DNA of 64,000 nt from an uncultured Cohaesibacter sp. GTDB lineage: Bacteria > Pseudomonadota > Alphaproteobacteria > Rhizobiales > Cohaesibacteraceae. Location: NCBI RefSeq assembly GCF_963664735.1, contig NZ_OY761553.1, positions 1,131,303-1,195,302 of the forward strand, read 5' to 3'. Positions 52,944 to 61,235 of this stretch are shown here, piece by piece; the stretch's first letter is position 1, and every line of letters begins with the position of its first letter. Made by a program: the position numbers and the translations under genes. The notes beneath the pieces are model-generated. The model ran no database searches. It worked only from the letters and a program-made list of their open reading frames with translations, and was not told the origin of the DNA.

Positions 52944-54152
52944 CAAAGCTAGGCTTAATTTCATATTGTTCGGACGAAGACCACCTATGCGCCTATAGAG
53001 TCCAGAGAGAACAATTCTGCGCCGGGATGGTGAGCGATACCCTAGCGGCCAGGACTGGACTCTACGGGCTCTCCTGGGGCGTCTGAGACGTAGCACATTT
53101 AGACGCTTAAGCGCCCGTCCTGCCCGTGCCTTGTAGCTTTCAAAATCTTCCTGGTTCATCTGTTGGCCGGGAAGCTCTTCGGCCTCTTTCGGGTTACAAC
53201 GGTTTACCATTGCATTCGAAATGAAGGTGAACTGCTTGTCATCCATTGCGGGAAAGATCTCTTGAAGCCCCCTTGAAGCCTTCGAGACATATTCAAACCA
53301 CCCATGCCCCTCATAAAGCCAACTGCAAATGCACTGTTCGCCACCAGCAAGCATTCGTTCTTTCTTGGTAAGCTTCCCACCCGCCTCGGTCAGCGCTTCG
53401 TCTATCAGATAAAAATACGCTTCATCGGACCGGGAAGGCATATAAACTCCATGTGCATGAAGCTTTCCCTGATCGACTTCTAGAGCGAATGCATAGGCAA
53501 GAGCATCCAGGCCCCGCTTTTTCAGAGCAGCGCTAATATCCTTTGACAGTTGGTAAGCCGGATTAGACGATTTCTTGAGGGTCTTCTGTTTGGTGCCGGA
53601 GAGGTTTAAGGACCAGGCGACTGAAAATCCAGGGCGCGACACTTCGGCATGAACAAAAGCGCGATGTAGCTTTTGTCGCTTTGAGCAGTCACGCCAGCGC
53701 CCCGCATAATTTTTCGACGCCCTTCGCATCCCTCTTTTTGAATATGAATTGAGAGGCGGACACACCCACGGCTCCACGACGGTCTTACCCTTGAGGACAG
53801 GTGACTTGACAGGTGTAAGGGTCGAGGTGCGGGTGGTCGTGTGAGAGGTAGAAGAAGGGGTGCTATTGCACACTACCCTACCTCGTTTCAGATCATGTGC
53901 AACAATTGGGGTTTCTGCCGTTTCGTGGCTTTCTGCCGCGGTCCTATTTCGGATAATATTGCCGTAGCCTGCCGGTGCTTCTAGATAGCAATCGCCATAT
54001 TCGTAATAGTAGGTATCAGACCTAACTTTTCGCCCCGGCCCTGTTAAGCTGAGCCTTTCAAGTGGCCCTAGCGCCCCACCCTCAGACTTTACGTTTACCT
54101 TTACTTGCTTGTCCAAAGTTTGAACGTGTTTGCCAGTTACCGGAGCATTCAT
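52935..54152 (-). CDS. Candidate HUH-type replication/relaxase protein
   Basis: A 405-residue protein. Three motifs in the order and spacing of HUH endonucleases are visible: a strand VAWSLNLSG near 178-186 (motif 1 place), LHAHGVY with H232 and H234 (HUH), and WFEYVSKASRG with Y288 and K291 (tyrosine motif). Such enzymes nick one strand and attach to DNA through the Tyr, for rolling-circle replication or transfer. The 170-residue N-terminal part is basic and of no known family. The last 55 residues are Arg-rich and look unlike the rest, perhaps a frame remnant. Not a verified family match. Confidence 0.55.
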   Translation of the reverse strand: MNAPVTGKHVQTLDKQVKVNVKSEGGALGPLERLSLTGPGRKVRSDTYYYEYGDCYLEAPAGYGNIIRNRTAAESHETAETPIVAHDLKRGRVVCNSTPSSTSHTTTRTSTLTPVKSPVLKGKTVVEPWVCPPLNSYSKRGMRRASKNYAGRWRDCSKRQKLHRAFVHAEVSRPGFSVAWSLNLSGTKQKTLKKSSNPAYQLSKDISAALKKRGLDALAYAFALEVDQGKLHAHGVYMPSRSDEAYFYLIDEALTEAGGKLTKKERMLAGGEQCICSWLYEGHGWFEYVSKASRGLQEIFPAMDDKQFTFISNAMVNRCNPKEAEELPGQQMNQEDFESYKARAGRALKRLNVLRLRRPRRARRVQSWPLGYRSPSRRRIVLSGLYRRIGGLRPNNMKLSLALLF

Positions 54153-54214
54153 TCTTGCGGCCTTTAACCTACTGAATCGATGATTAGATTCAGTGTTTTA
54201 ACCGCTCTAAAAAT

Positions 54215-54243
54215 TTGACAAATTGGGCAATATCGACTATATT
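54215..54243 (+). promoter_or_regulatory. Strong sigma-70-type promoter
   Basis: TTGACA (54215-54220), 17-base spacer, TATATT (54238-54243). Matches the -35/-10 consensus at 11 of 12 positions. No coding gene follows rightward for at least 10 kb; a terminator lies about 70-100 bases on. Confidence 0.8.
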
Positions 54244-54249
54244 AATAAA

Positions 54250-54350
54250 AGAGCATTGCTTATTTGACAGTCATCAGAAGCGGTGTTCTATTCTTCAAAA
54301 GTAAGTATTTAGACCCTGGCATCTTCAGCACATGCCGGGGTTTATTTTTG
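54250..54350 (+). ncRNA. Candidate small RNA
   Basis: A strong promoter ends at 54243 and a terminator ends near 54350, giving a predicted transcript of about 100 bases on the plus strand with no open frame of useful size. It is divergent from the HUH-like gene and points against the tail genes. It could be a regulator of the element, such as an antisense or anti-repressor RNA. Expression has not been shown. Confidence 0.5.
54313..54350 (+). terminator. Intrinsic terminator of the candidate small RNA
   Basis: ACCCTGGCAT (54313-54322) pairs with ATGCCGGGGT (54332-54341), with one G-T pair and a 9-base loop, and is followed by TTATTTTT. Strong form for plus-strand transcription. Confidence 0.8.
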
Positions 54351-54436
54351 CTTACATGGGCATTGTATACCCAAATATCCAGAATGTTAAGTGACTATAA
54401 CTTACAAAATCGCCACAATCGCTCAAAATAGCCCAC

Positions 54437-54494
54437 ACAAGCAAAAATTGACCTTCCAGTGTGAATCTCTATTGACAGGTCAATTTTTGCTTGT
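54437..54494. repeat. Perfect 17-bp inverted repeat downstream of the tail genes
   Basis: acaagcaaaaattgacc (54437-54453) and its exact complement (54478-54494) are separated by 24 bases. The arms extend with one mismatch. It lies 51 bases past the stop of the minor tail gene, so it may act as a transcription terminator for the leftward virion operon, or as a protein-binding or recombination site. Confidence 0.75.
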
Positions 54495-54545
54495 ATGAGC
54501 CGTTCAAGTCTAATTTAAGCATACCCAATCAGTAAGGACGCCTCA

Positions 54546-54899
54546 TTATAGGTCATTAGTAAAAGACTGAACCAGTGTCGCTGAGACAGTCCAGACGCCG
54601 TCACTTGCTTGCTTGGTCCATTCCTTACAAGTCCATTTCAGCGTGAAGCGCTCCCCATAGGGTTTGAAATAAAATGGCTCATAGCCACCGCGTGCCTGAA
54701 GGAAGTCGTCTATTTGCAGCATCTGAGCATACGTAAGCGCATCCCACGACAGCTCGACATTACGCTTGATATGATTGATACCCTTCGGGCTCGTCTGCGT
54801 GTAGCCGTCACCAAATTCATTTTCGCGCAGATTGACCTGCGGCTTGTGATTGGTCCCTGGGGAGGGACCAACCGGTGGATCAAATGTTAGAAGTGCCAT
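54546..54899 (-). CDS. Phage minor tail protein (lambda gpM family)
   Basis: A 117-residue protein of the phage minor tail family. Landmarks are VNLRENEFGDGYTQTSPKGINHIKRNVELSW and GGYEPFYFKPYGERFTLKWTCKEW. It is the last gene of the leftward virion cluster, right after the tape measure. Homologues are followed by gpL, NlpC-like and tip proteins; none follows here. Confidence 0.85.
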   Translation of the reverse strand: MALLTFDPPVGPSPGTNHKPQVNLRENEFGDGYTQTSPKGINHIKRNVELSWDALTYAQMLQIDDFLQARGGYEPFYFKPYGERFTLKWTCKEWTKQASDGVWTVSATLVQSFTNDL

Positions 54900-54902
54900 C
54901 TC

Positions 54903-55394
54903 TTATCCTCTTCTGCCTACGCCGCCAAGGAAGTTGCCTGGCCGGGTCTGTTTGCGCATTTCATCAGCAACAAGCCCTTTGACGTTCCGCTCCATTTCCT
55001 TCGCCATTTTCTGAGCTAGGTCTGTATTCTGTTCCGGGGTGCCTGCTGAGCCATTGACTGTAATTGGAGCATTGATCTGGATTTCTTGGGTCGGCTTGCT
55101 GCTGGTCATCGACTGAATATTAGCCGAGCGGATCGCGGGGGCTTCAGTTACAAGGCCCCCATCGGCATAGCCCTTAAGCGCTCCTTGCTGTAAGGCGTCC
55201 AGGTTGCGCACACCGATACGGCGGGTTGCTTCTTTGGTCAGGACATATTCGCCGCGATGCACGACGCCCAGCGGGATCATACTTGCCGCCTGGGCCTGTA
55301 TATCCGCCTTCAGCAAATCCGAATAAGCCGCCAAGCAATGAACTAAGCAGACCACCCGCGCCGCCGCCGCCTTTTGACTTGCCGCCGCCTTCAC
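54903..55394 (-). pseudogene. C-terminal part of the tape measure protein in a shifted frame
   Basis: The segment from about 55273 leftward encodes the standard end of a tail tape measure protein (GVVHRGEYVLTKEATRRIGVRNLDALQQGALKGYADGG, ending GNFLGGVGRRG). It is in the +1 frame relative to the long upstream frame, which reads FAEGGYTGPGGKYDPAG and then loses homology. Removing one G from the GGG at 55267-55269 (minus strand) would join them. The open frame to 55394 is the overlap, not a separate gene. Confidence 0.75.
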
Positions 55395-57630
55395 TACCCT
55401 TACCGCTGAATAGATTTGCTAAAGGCCCCTCACCCATGAGCGCCGCTTGCATGGCCGCTTTAATCATGGTCTGCAATAGCTGTTGCATGGCCTGTTCTGC
55501 GGTCATGGTGCCGGATATGATACCGGTCAGGGCGTCAGTCATGGACTGGCCAAAGAAACGCGCGGTCTCGTTACTCTGTTCCTGTCGCTCGCGGAATGAC
55601 TCGGTGTTGGCTTCGGCCTGAGCCATGCCCTGGGCAAGCTTGGAAATTTCGCCCCGCTGTTGCGGTGTAAGCGTAATGCCCCGCTGTTGGGCCTCATTAA
55701 GCATCTGCTGTTCATAGCGCAACGCCTGGGCCTTCTGGGCCGTCATTGTTAGGGCCTGCTGTTCGGTGCCCTGGGCGCTGATATATTGCCGAGCCTGGCC
55801 GGTGATATTGGCGTAAGCGTCGGCCTGCTGGTTCGCGGCCTGGGTCAAACGCTCGATCTCATCGGCGGTCTGCTTTGAGCGTGCGTCTCCGTCTTCGATG
55901 TGCCAGCTTTCATTCGCCAGGGGGAAGGACAAGCCATAGTTACCGGCGTTCTGGTGCACCCATTGACGCGCCTCATCATTGGCAAAGCCAAGGTCTGCGG
56001 CGTAACCCATGTTGTGCTGAGACCGGCCCGGAGGTGCTACCCATTTACGCGCCTTTTCTGGCGAGCCGTATTTATTTAGGGCCTTCAGCCATAGCTCTTG
56101 TTGATGTGCAATTGAGCGGAAACCGCTATTGATCTTTACCGCGCCTTTGAGGTTTTCAGGCATGGAGGCAATCATCTTTGAAAGCTTCTGCTGAAACTCA
56201 CTTTGAAGGCCAGCGATATTGACCGTCTTGCTACCGAGCAATGTAGACAGGTAGCGGGTCGGGTCGTCGGTCGCGCTCTTGATATTGAGAGACGACAGGG
56301 CGCGGCCCCGCATTTCATTTGCCAGGGCAATTTCGCGTTGCCCCTGGGCCTTGCTGAGTGCCTTTTGATAGATCGCTTCAATCTTGGTTTTGGCGTCAAG
56401 CTGCTGAAGGCTTGCGGCCAGTTCCGGCACTTCATCCTTCAAGGCTCGAATGGCTTCGGTGTAGGAGTTGATACCGTTGACCGCATTCAGGGAAGCGTTG
56501 CCAGTGCCGGACAGCGCGTTATTGAGACTGTTGACCGGGGGTGTTGCCTCGGTCGCGTCTTCGCCCGCCTTGGTAATAGCGTTCTTGTCGTCGGCCCGCT
56601 TATTGAGAATGTCTTGTAGGCTTCGGATTTCCTCTTCAAAGTCGGCTACGTTCTGGGTTTGGCGCTCGATATTCAGATCAATTGACATGTCGCCAGGGAA
56701 GACTTTTTTATCCCTGCGCAATTGGACAATCTCTTGTTGGGCGTCTTCCCACTGCTTTACGACTTGAGCCAAACGATATTCGACATTGCGGGTGGTTTGC
56801 TCGTCGATTTCGTTGAAGCGGTCTAAGAAGTTATCGGCGGCGATTGCTAGTTCCAGGGCACCGGTTTTTACTTTGGTGCTAATGGTGTCACCAATTGCGC
56901 TCCATTTGCGATTGAGTTCATCAGCCCGCTTGATTAGTTCCTCATCCATCACGATGCCGAGTTCATTCGCTTTTTGGATGGTCTTGCCGATCCCTTCCGC
57001 GCCCTGGTCGATCAGTTCAACGAACCGTTCGCCCGCTGTGCCGCCGAAAATTTCTTCAGCGATGCGATGTTGAGCGGCTTCGTTCAATTTTCCTAGTTTG
57101 CCTATGATCTCGGTCAGCAAGGCCGAAGGGTCTTTTAGCTTCTGCTGAAGGTCTTCGACGCTGTAACCAAGGCGCTGAAATGCCTCCGCGCCCGTGCCCT
57201 TGCCGGTCGTAATGAATTCGTCGGCCTGAATTGACAGTTCCTTCATGCCATCGGTCAGGGCGTCAACTTCGATGCGGTTCTGTTCCGCAACAAATTTCAG
57301 TTCCTGGAATGCCCTGGTTGATAGACCGGCGCGCTTTGCCTCGTTGCCGATCATGGCGATATTTTCGGCAAGCTTGTTTGTGTTCGTCAAAAGCGATTTC
57401 ATGCCGCCAACGGTTAAGCCGGCGATCACACCACCCGCAAGCCCTTTACCGAAGCCCTTCAAGGCGCTCGAAAACACCTTGTTAATGCCCGTCGCAGACT
57501 GTTCTGCCTCTTTCTGAATGGATCGGAAATTCGTGCGGCTCTTGCGCTTCGCGCGTTCCAGGTCTTTTTCATATTTGTTTAAGCGGGCTTCGAAGGTAAC
57601 TAAAAGTCTCTGTTCGTCATTCATGGTCAA
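55174..57630 (-). CDS. Phage tail tape measure protein with an internal M15 peptidase domain (frameshifted near the end)
   Basis: An 818-residue frame. Residues 50-300 are helical, with an early hydrophobic patch (GKGLAGGVIAGLTVGG), as in lambda-type tape measures. Residues about 470-580 are a D-Ala-D-Ala carboxypeptidase-like domain (peptidase M15/VanY): SGFRSIAHQ, SQHNMGYAADL with H539 and D546, and ESWHIED with H577 form a zinc site. It may cut the cell wall when DNA enters. The C-terminal 55 residues after FAEGGYTGPGGKYDPAG lose homology because of a one-base frameshift; the proper end continues in another frame. Confidence 0.85.
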   Translation of the reverse strand: MTMNDEQRLLVTFEARLNKYEKDLERAKRKSRTNFRSIQKEAEQSATGINKVFSSALKGFGKGLAGGVIAGLTVGGMKSLLTNTNKLAENIAMIGNEAKRAGLSTRAFQELKFVAEQNRIEVDALTDGMKELSIQADEFITTGKGTGAEAFQRLGYSVEDLQQKLKDPSALLTEIIGKLGKLNEAAQHRIAEEIFGGTAGERFVELIDQGAEGIGKTIQKANELGIVMDEELIKRADELNRKWSAIGDTISTKVKTGALELAIAADNFLDRFNEIDEQTTRNVEYRLAQVVKQWEDAQQEIVQLRRDKKVFPGDMSIDLNIERQTQNVADFEEEIRSLQDILNKRADDKNAITKAGEDATEATPPVNSLNNALSGTGNASLNAVNGINSYTEAIRALKDEVPELAASLQQLDAKTKIEAIYQKALSKAQGQREIALANEMRGRALSSLNIKSATDDPTRYLSTLLGSKTVNIAGLQSEFQQKLSKMIASMPENLKGAVKINSGFRSIAHQQELWLKALNKYGSPEKARKWVAPPGRSQHNMGYAADLGFANDEARQWVHQNAGNYGLSFPLANESWHIEDGDARSKQTADEIERLTQAANQQADAYANITGQARQYISAQGTEQQALTMTAQKAQALRYEQQMLNEAQQRGITLTPQQRGEISKLAQGMAQAEANTESFRERQEQSNETARFFGQSMTDALTGIISGTMTAEQAMQQLLQTMIKAAMQAALMGEGPLANLFSGKGSEGGGKSKGGGGAGGLLSSLLGGLFGFAEGGYTGPGGKYDPAGRRASRRICPDQRSNPPYRCAQPGRLTARSA

Positions 57631-57635
57631 ATTCC

Positions 57636-59276
57636 TTATGCGGCGTCGGCGTCATCAAAGAGCCGTTCAAATTCTTCAGGTGGGAGGTCATACATTGAAC
57701 GTTGGTTGTCGTTTGCCACGGCACGGCCAACGGCCAGGGCCGACGCAATCGCGCCGTCTATGTGGTTTGTGTGTCTGCAGCCCTTGTGCATCGTGACCAA
57801 CTGGCCCGCATTGGTGGCGCGGTTCACTACAACGCCGTCAAAATGGTTCCGTAGGATCGGGTGCCCACTATGCCGGACGCGCCGCCCGTTCACTGTCCTT
57901 TCCAGGTCGCAAATCGGGCCATGCATGTTCTTAGGCGTCTGGGTATGTTGCAGGACATGAATCCCCCTATCCTGCAATTTGCGCATAATCGGCCCCGCCA
58001 ATGACGGGTCAAAGATCACTTCGCGCACGTCATAGGTCGCGCAAATCTCTATGATGTGGTCCGTTATCGCTTCCGGCTCGATCACCGGCCCGTCGATCAC
58101 ATTCAAAAGACCGTCATCGCGCCATTGCAGGTAAGGAAGCTTTTCAAGCTTGGCTTTGTCTTCGAGCCCTTCGCTTGGCAAGAAAAACCAGGGGTGCAAG
58201 GCAATCTGTCCGTCACGGTCGCGCCAGGCGGCAACAATCGCCGAGAGGTCGCCAGACCGGGACAGATCGACGCCGAGCCAGCAAGGGGCGCTTTCCAGGT
58301 CTGAGAGGTCAAAATTCGGATCACGGCCAGCGTCCCAAACCTTCATGTCAAAGAGTGGATCGCGGGATGCGGCTTGCCAAATATTGAGGCTGAATTGTTC
58401 AAACTGATATCGGGCGGGCGGGCTGTTCTCTGCTGTCTTTACCGCTCTGCGAATACCCTCAATATTGGGGAAGCCATACCGAAGGCCGGGGTTTGCCTTC
58501 TGCCATGTCTGTTCCTCGCGCCAATCGTCGCCAGGTTCCGCTTGAAACAGGATCGGAAGAAAAGACGGGTCGTCAATTTCGCCGGTCGCCACCTTATAGG
58601 CGTAGTCGTATTGCTCAAACCCGATGTTGTCTTGTCCGCGCCCTGCTGTCGTGCAAATGATCATCAGCGGGTCGTCGGCTTTGACCATGCCGGAATCTAT
58701 CGCTTCCCAAAGGGCGCGCCCCTTCCAGGCGTGAATTTCATCGACCAGAACGAATGTCGGCGTTGTGCCGTGCTGCGCCTTGCCATCGCTGGAAATCGCT
58801 TGCAGGGTCGATCCGTCAACCAGGCTTGTAATCTGCTTTGCCGCGTTGAAACCTTCGTTGATCTTGGTCGCGCCGATCAAGTGCCGGTCCATGCGCACAA
58901 GGCCAGCGGCTTCCTTGAAACCGATGCTTGCCTGTTTGCGATCACAAGCGGCAAAGATCACCTGCCCCGCTGGCACCCTTTCAGGTCCGAGTAAATGCAG
59001 AAGCGACCAGGCGGCGGCATGACTGGTTTTGCGATTGCCTCGCCCCAACATGAGAAAAACCCTTTTGACGATGCGCCGCCCGTTCTCATCTCGCGGGCCG
59101 TAAATTCTCTTCGTCATGCGCTCGAAAGGGTCGAAAAGCTGGAAGCGCTGCTTCGGTGCCGTGCTTGCCGGATGCTTGAGCGCTCGCAAAAAATCGACGG
59201 CCTCTTGCCCGTATCCAAATGGGTCAGGGATCGGACTTTCATCAAACACCCAATGCGGAAAAGCACTCTTAGCCAT
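57636..59276 (-). CDS. Phage terminase large subunit
   Basis: A 546-residue packaging motor. The ATPase domain has Walker A LGRGNRKTS at 78-85 (a variant; GxGNGKT is common) and Walker B FVLVDEIHAW at 175-184, then CTTAGRG. The nuclease domain has DLSRSGDLSA and later FDPSLA, with the final acidic HTNHIDGAIASALA motif. It overlaps the small-subunit gene by 8 bases. The position downstream of the head-tail connectors is unusual for HK97-like phages. Confidence 0.92.
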   Translation of the reverse strand: MAKSAFPHWVFDESPIPDPFGYGQEAVDFLRALKHPASTAPKQRFQLFDPFERMTKRIYGPRDENGRRIVKRVFLMLGRGNRKTSHAAAWSLLHLLGPERVPAGQVIFAACDRKQASIGFKEAAGLVRMDRHLIGATKINEGFNAAKQITSLVDGSTLQAISSDGKAQHGTTPTFVLVDEIHAWKGRALWEAIDSGMVKADDPLMIICTTAGRGQDNIGFEQYDYAYKVATGEIDDPSFLPILFQAEPGDDWREEQTWQKANPGLRYGFPNIEGIRRAVKTAENSPPARYQFEQFSLNIWQAASRDPLFDMKVWDAGRDPNFDLSDLESAPCWLGVDLSRSGDLSAIVAAWRDRDGQIALHPWFFLPSEGLEDKAKLEKLPYLQWRDDGLLNVIDGPVIEPEAITDHIIEICATYDVREVIFDPSLAGPIMRKLQDRGIHVLQHTQTPKNMHGPICDLERTVNGRRVRHSGHPILRNHFDGVVVNRATNAGQLVTMHKGCRHTNHIDGAIASALAVGRAVANDNQRSMYDLPPEEFERLFDDADAA

Positions 59277-59688
59277 TTGCGCGATGCCGCCCGATAGCTA
59301 AGGGGTTGTCGTCTTCGTCGTCGGTCGCGTCCATGATCGATACACGCGAACGGTCAGCGGGCGTTAGACCAAGCACTGCGGCGGCTTTCAGCATTTGCGA
59401 ATGAGCGTCTTTATAGATCGTGGTAAGCGGGTTGCGCTTGCCGTCGATAACGAGCGGTTGCCCCTTCATTTCACGTTCGCAACGCTGCATCATACCTGCG
59501 GGCACAACAAAGCTTTCAAGGGCCGGAATGTCTGCTTCTGTTAGCGTCTTGCGTTCCAGGATCAGAATGCGGGCAGTGTTTCGCCAGATCGCCTTTGCTT
59601 CATTGGACAGGTGCGGCGGGGTCTTTGGAACACCGGATAGGGTCGAGGTGCCCGAAACAATGTTCTTAGGTTTTACACCACGGGTCAT
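59269..59688 (-). CDS. Phage terminase small subunit (P27 family)
   Basis: A 139-residue protein. The segment PPHLSNEAKAIWRNTARILILERKTLTEADIPALESFVVP matches P27-type small terminases, and NPLTTIYKDAHSQMLKAAAVLGLTPADRSRV is the usual C-terminal part. The small subunit binds the packaging site and recruits the large subunit, whose gene overlaps by 8 bases. Start ATG overlaps the stop of the preceding gene by 4 bases. Confidence 0.88.
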   Translation of the reverse strand: MTRGVKPKNIVSGTSTLSGVPKTPPHLSNEAKAIWRNTARILILERKTLTEADIPALESFVVPAGMMQRCEREMKGQPLVIDGKRNPLTTIYKDAHSQMLKAAAVLGLTPADRSRVSIMDATDDEDDNPLAIGRHRANG

Positions 59689-60002
59689 TTGACGGCCTCC
59701 GCGATCAGTTCCAGGGCGTCACGTCTGCCAACTTCCTTAATCTGTTTGAGATTGTAACCCGTGCCCTCATAGGTCACGCGGTCGGCGGTCGTCAGGTCCG
59801 AGCGGTAGCGAATGCGGAACGTCAGCCGGTCGGTCTGTTCTTCGCCGAGGTCGGTTTCCTCTTCCTGGGCCGTCGCGTCGACTACTTCGCACCAAACAAC
59901 GTCCAGGATTTCCCATTCATCGATTGGGTAGCCAGACATTTCAATTGTCTGGGTGAAGCGTTCGAGCGACAAGCGCCGGTCCATCTTTCCAATATTCAAC
60001 AT
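59685..60002 (-). CDS. Phage head-tail adaptor
   Basis: A 105-residue protein of the SPP1 gp16/HK97 gp7-like adaptor family. Visible core: GKMDRRLSLERFTQTIE, WCEVVDATAQEE, LTFRIRYRSDLTTADRVTYEGTGYNLKQIKEVGRRDALEL. It joins the portal-side connector to the tail. It follows the DUF3168 gene by 1 base. Confidence 0.87.
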   Translation of the reverse strand: MLNIGKMDRRLSLERFTQTIEMSGYPIDEWEILDVVWCEVVDATAQEEETDLGEEQTDRLTFRIRYRSDLTTADRVTYEGTGYNLKQIKEVGRRDALELIAEAVK

Positions 60003-60003
60003 G

Positions 60004-60420
60004 TCAAATCATCCACCTGATAAACGCTTCAACTTTCAGGATCGCATGCCCATAGTCCGGGTCGGGGTCACGAATGAAGTGCGTTGTTACTGTTCTGAAG
60101 TGGTCGCAATAGCCGCCATCAACCTGTAAATCCTGATTGTCCAGGGCGTGCATAATTGCCCCTATGATGTCGTGCGCCATCGCCTGGCCCTTGCCGAAGG
60201 TCCAAACGTGCAAATCCATGTTCACCCAAGCGTTGCGTTGGGCGCGGTAGTCGTGACCGTTCAATTCGGTCGTGCCGCCGCTCATGATGATGCAAGGCGT
60301 CGTATCTGGCCGGGTGCTGCCCGCCCGGATGCTGTCGGCGTCAACCAGGAGAAGAACGTCAGGCGAGTTGACCAAGGCCGAACGCATTGCGGCTTGAAGA
60401 GCAATTACAGGTTCAAACAT
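60004..60420 (-). CDS. Phage tail completion protein (DUF3168)
   Basis: A 138-residue protein matching DUF3168: FEPVIALQAAMRSALVNSPDVLLLVDADSIR, YRAQRNAWVNMDLHVWTFGKGQAMAHDIIGAIMHAL, and ending GHAILKVEAFIRW. It is thought to cap the tail tube at the head end. Overlaps the upstream gene by 8 bases. Confidence 0.87.
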   Translation of the reverse strand: MFEPVIALQAAMRSALVNSPDVLLLVDADSIRAGSTRPDTTPCIIMSGGTTELNGHDYRAQRNAWVNMDLHVWTFGKGQAMAHDIIGAIMHALDNQDLQVDGGYCDHFRTVTTHFIRDPDPDYGHAILKVEAFIRWMI

Positions 60421-60841
60421 TCTTTTTGCTCCATGCTTCCTTGATTGCCTTTTTGCCTGCGCGGTCTATGCGGCGTTGCTGGCGTCTTCTGAGAAGCCGG
60501 AACGCGGGCCAGAAAAAGGGCTGCGCTTCTGTCTTCGAGGTTCCAAATTCGACCAGGTGCGCATAACGCACGTCGCTATTGCCAGCAGTGACAATGACTT
60601 CGTTTTCGCCTGCGATCCGTGCGCCGCCTGGTTGAGAGTATGGTGGGGTGCTTTCGCCTGGGAGAGTTACCGCGATGCTGTCTTTCAGATCGCCGGAATC
60701 TTCCGGGGCAAGTGCTCTTTGGGCGTCGGCCAGTTCGTCACCAGACTTCGCCAGGGCTTGCATGATGCTATTGCGGGGCGCGTCTTTCACGCGGTCCATT
60801 GCCTTCATTAGATTGGACAAGCCGCCGTCATTCTTCGTCAT
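60413..60841 (-). CDS. HK97-gp10-like phage protein
   Basis: A 142-residue head-tail protein. The core is GDELADAQRALAPEDSGDLKDSIAVTLPGE, then VRYAHLVEFGTSKTEAQPFFWPAFRLLRR. The ATG at 60841 has AAAGGTGG 7 bases upstream and overlaps the end of the preceding gene by 14 bases. An upstream in-frame ATG at 60940 lies in the preceding gene and gives a non-homologous tail. Confidence 0.9.
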   Translation of the reverse strand: MTKNDGGLSNLMKAMDRVKDAPRNSIMQALAKSGDELADAQRALAPEDSGDLKDSIAVTLPGESTPPYSQPGGARIAGENEVIVTAGNSDVRYAHLVEFGTSKTEAQPFFWPAFRLLRRRQQRRIDRAGKKAIKEAWSKKNV

Positions 60842-61133
60842 CGTGGAACCACCTTTCGCGGTAGGCGTCGAAGACAGTGGCGATATTGAGGGGCGCAATC
60901 TGCGAAGTGATGCCGAACACGGCAATGTTCCGGCACTCATAGAAGAACGCGACCAGGCGCAACAAAGCCAGCTTGAGGTCAGCCGGTAGCGGGTCGAATT
61001 CAGAAAGCTCTTTCCCGATGTAGTTCGCGGCCTGCTGTTCTGCCGCTTCGATGTAGAGCGTCAGCAATTCGTCTTCGGTCGTGCCGTCGATCTTTAGGTG
61101 CGCCTTCGCCAGGTCCAGGGTGATTGTCGTCAT
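60828..61133 (-). CDS. Phage head-tail connector (gp6-like)
   Basis: A 101-residue, mostly helical protein. MTTITLDLAKAHLKIDGTTEDELLTLYIEAAEQQAANYIGKEL is the typical gp6 start, with an alpha-helical continuation (LKLALLRLVAFFYECRN). AAGGAAAC lies upstream of the ATG. It forms the ring under the portal. A 102-base gap separates it from the gene upstream. Confidence 0.88.
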   Translation of the reverse strand: MTTITLDLAKAHLKIDGTTEDELLTLYIEAAEQQAANYIGKELSEFDPLPADLKLALLRLVAFFYECRNIAVFGITSQIAPLNIATVFDAYRERWFHDDEE

Positions 61134-61235
61134 GGTTGTTTCCTTAAAAAGTTATATTCGGTGTCTCTTGTGCAGTGCTCCCCGCGCCGGTCCCCGAAAA
61201 GGCACAAAGTCGGAAGGGTGCCCCCGCCTACCCGC

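Noticed and set aside
55174-55394. Programmed -1 frameshift between tape measure parts
   Set aside because: The shift needed is +1 and no classical slippery heptamer or stop codon arrangement is present; an indel is simpler.
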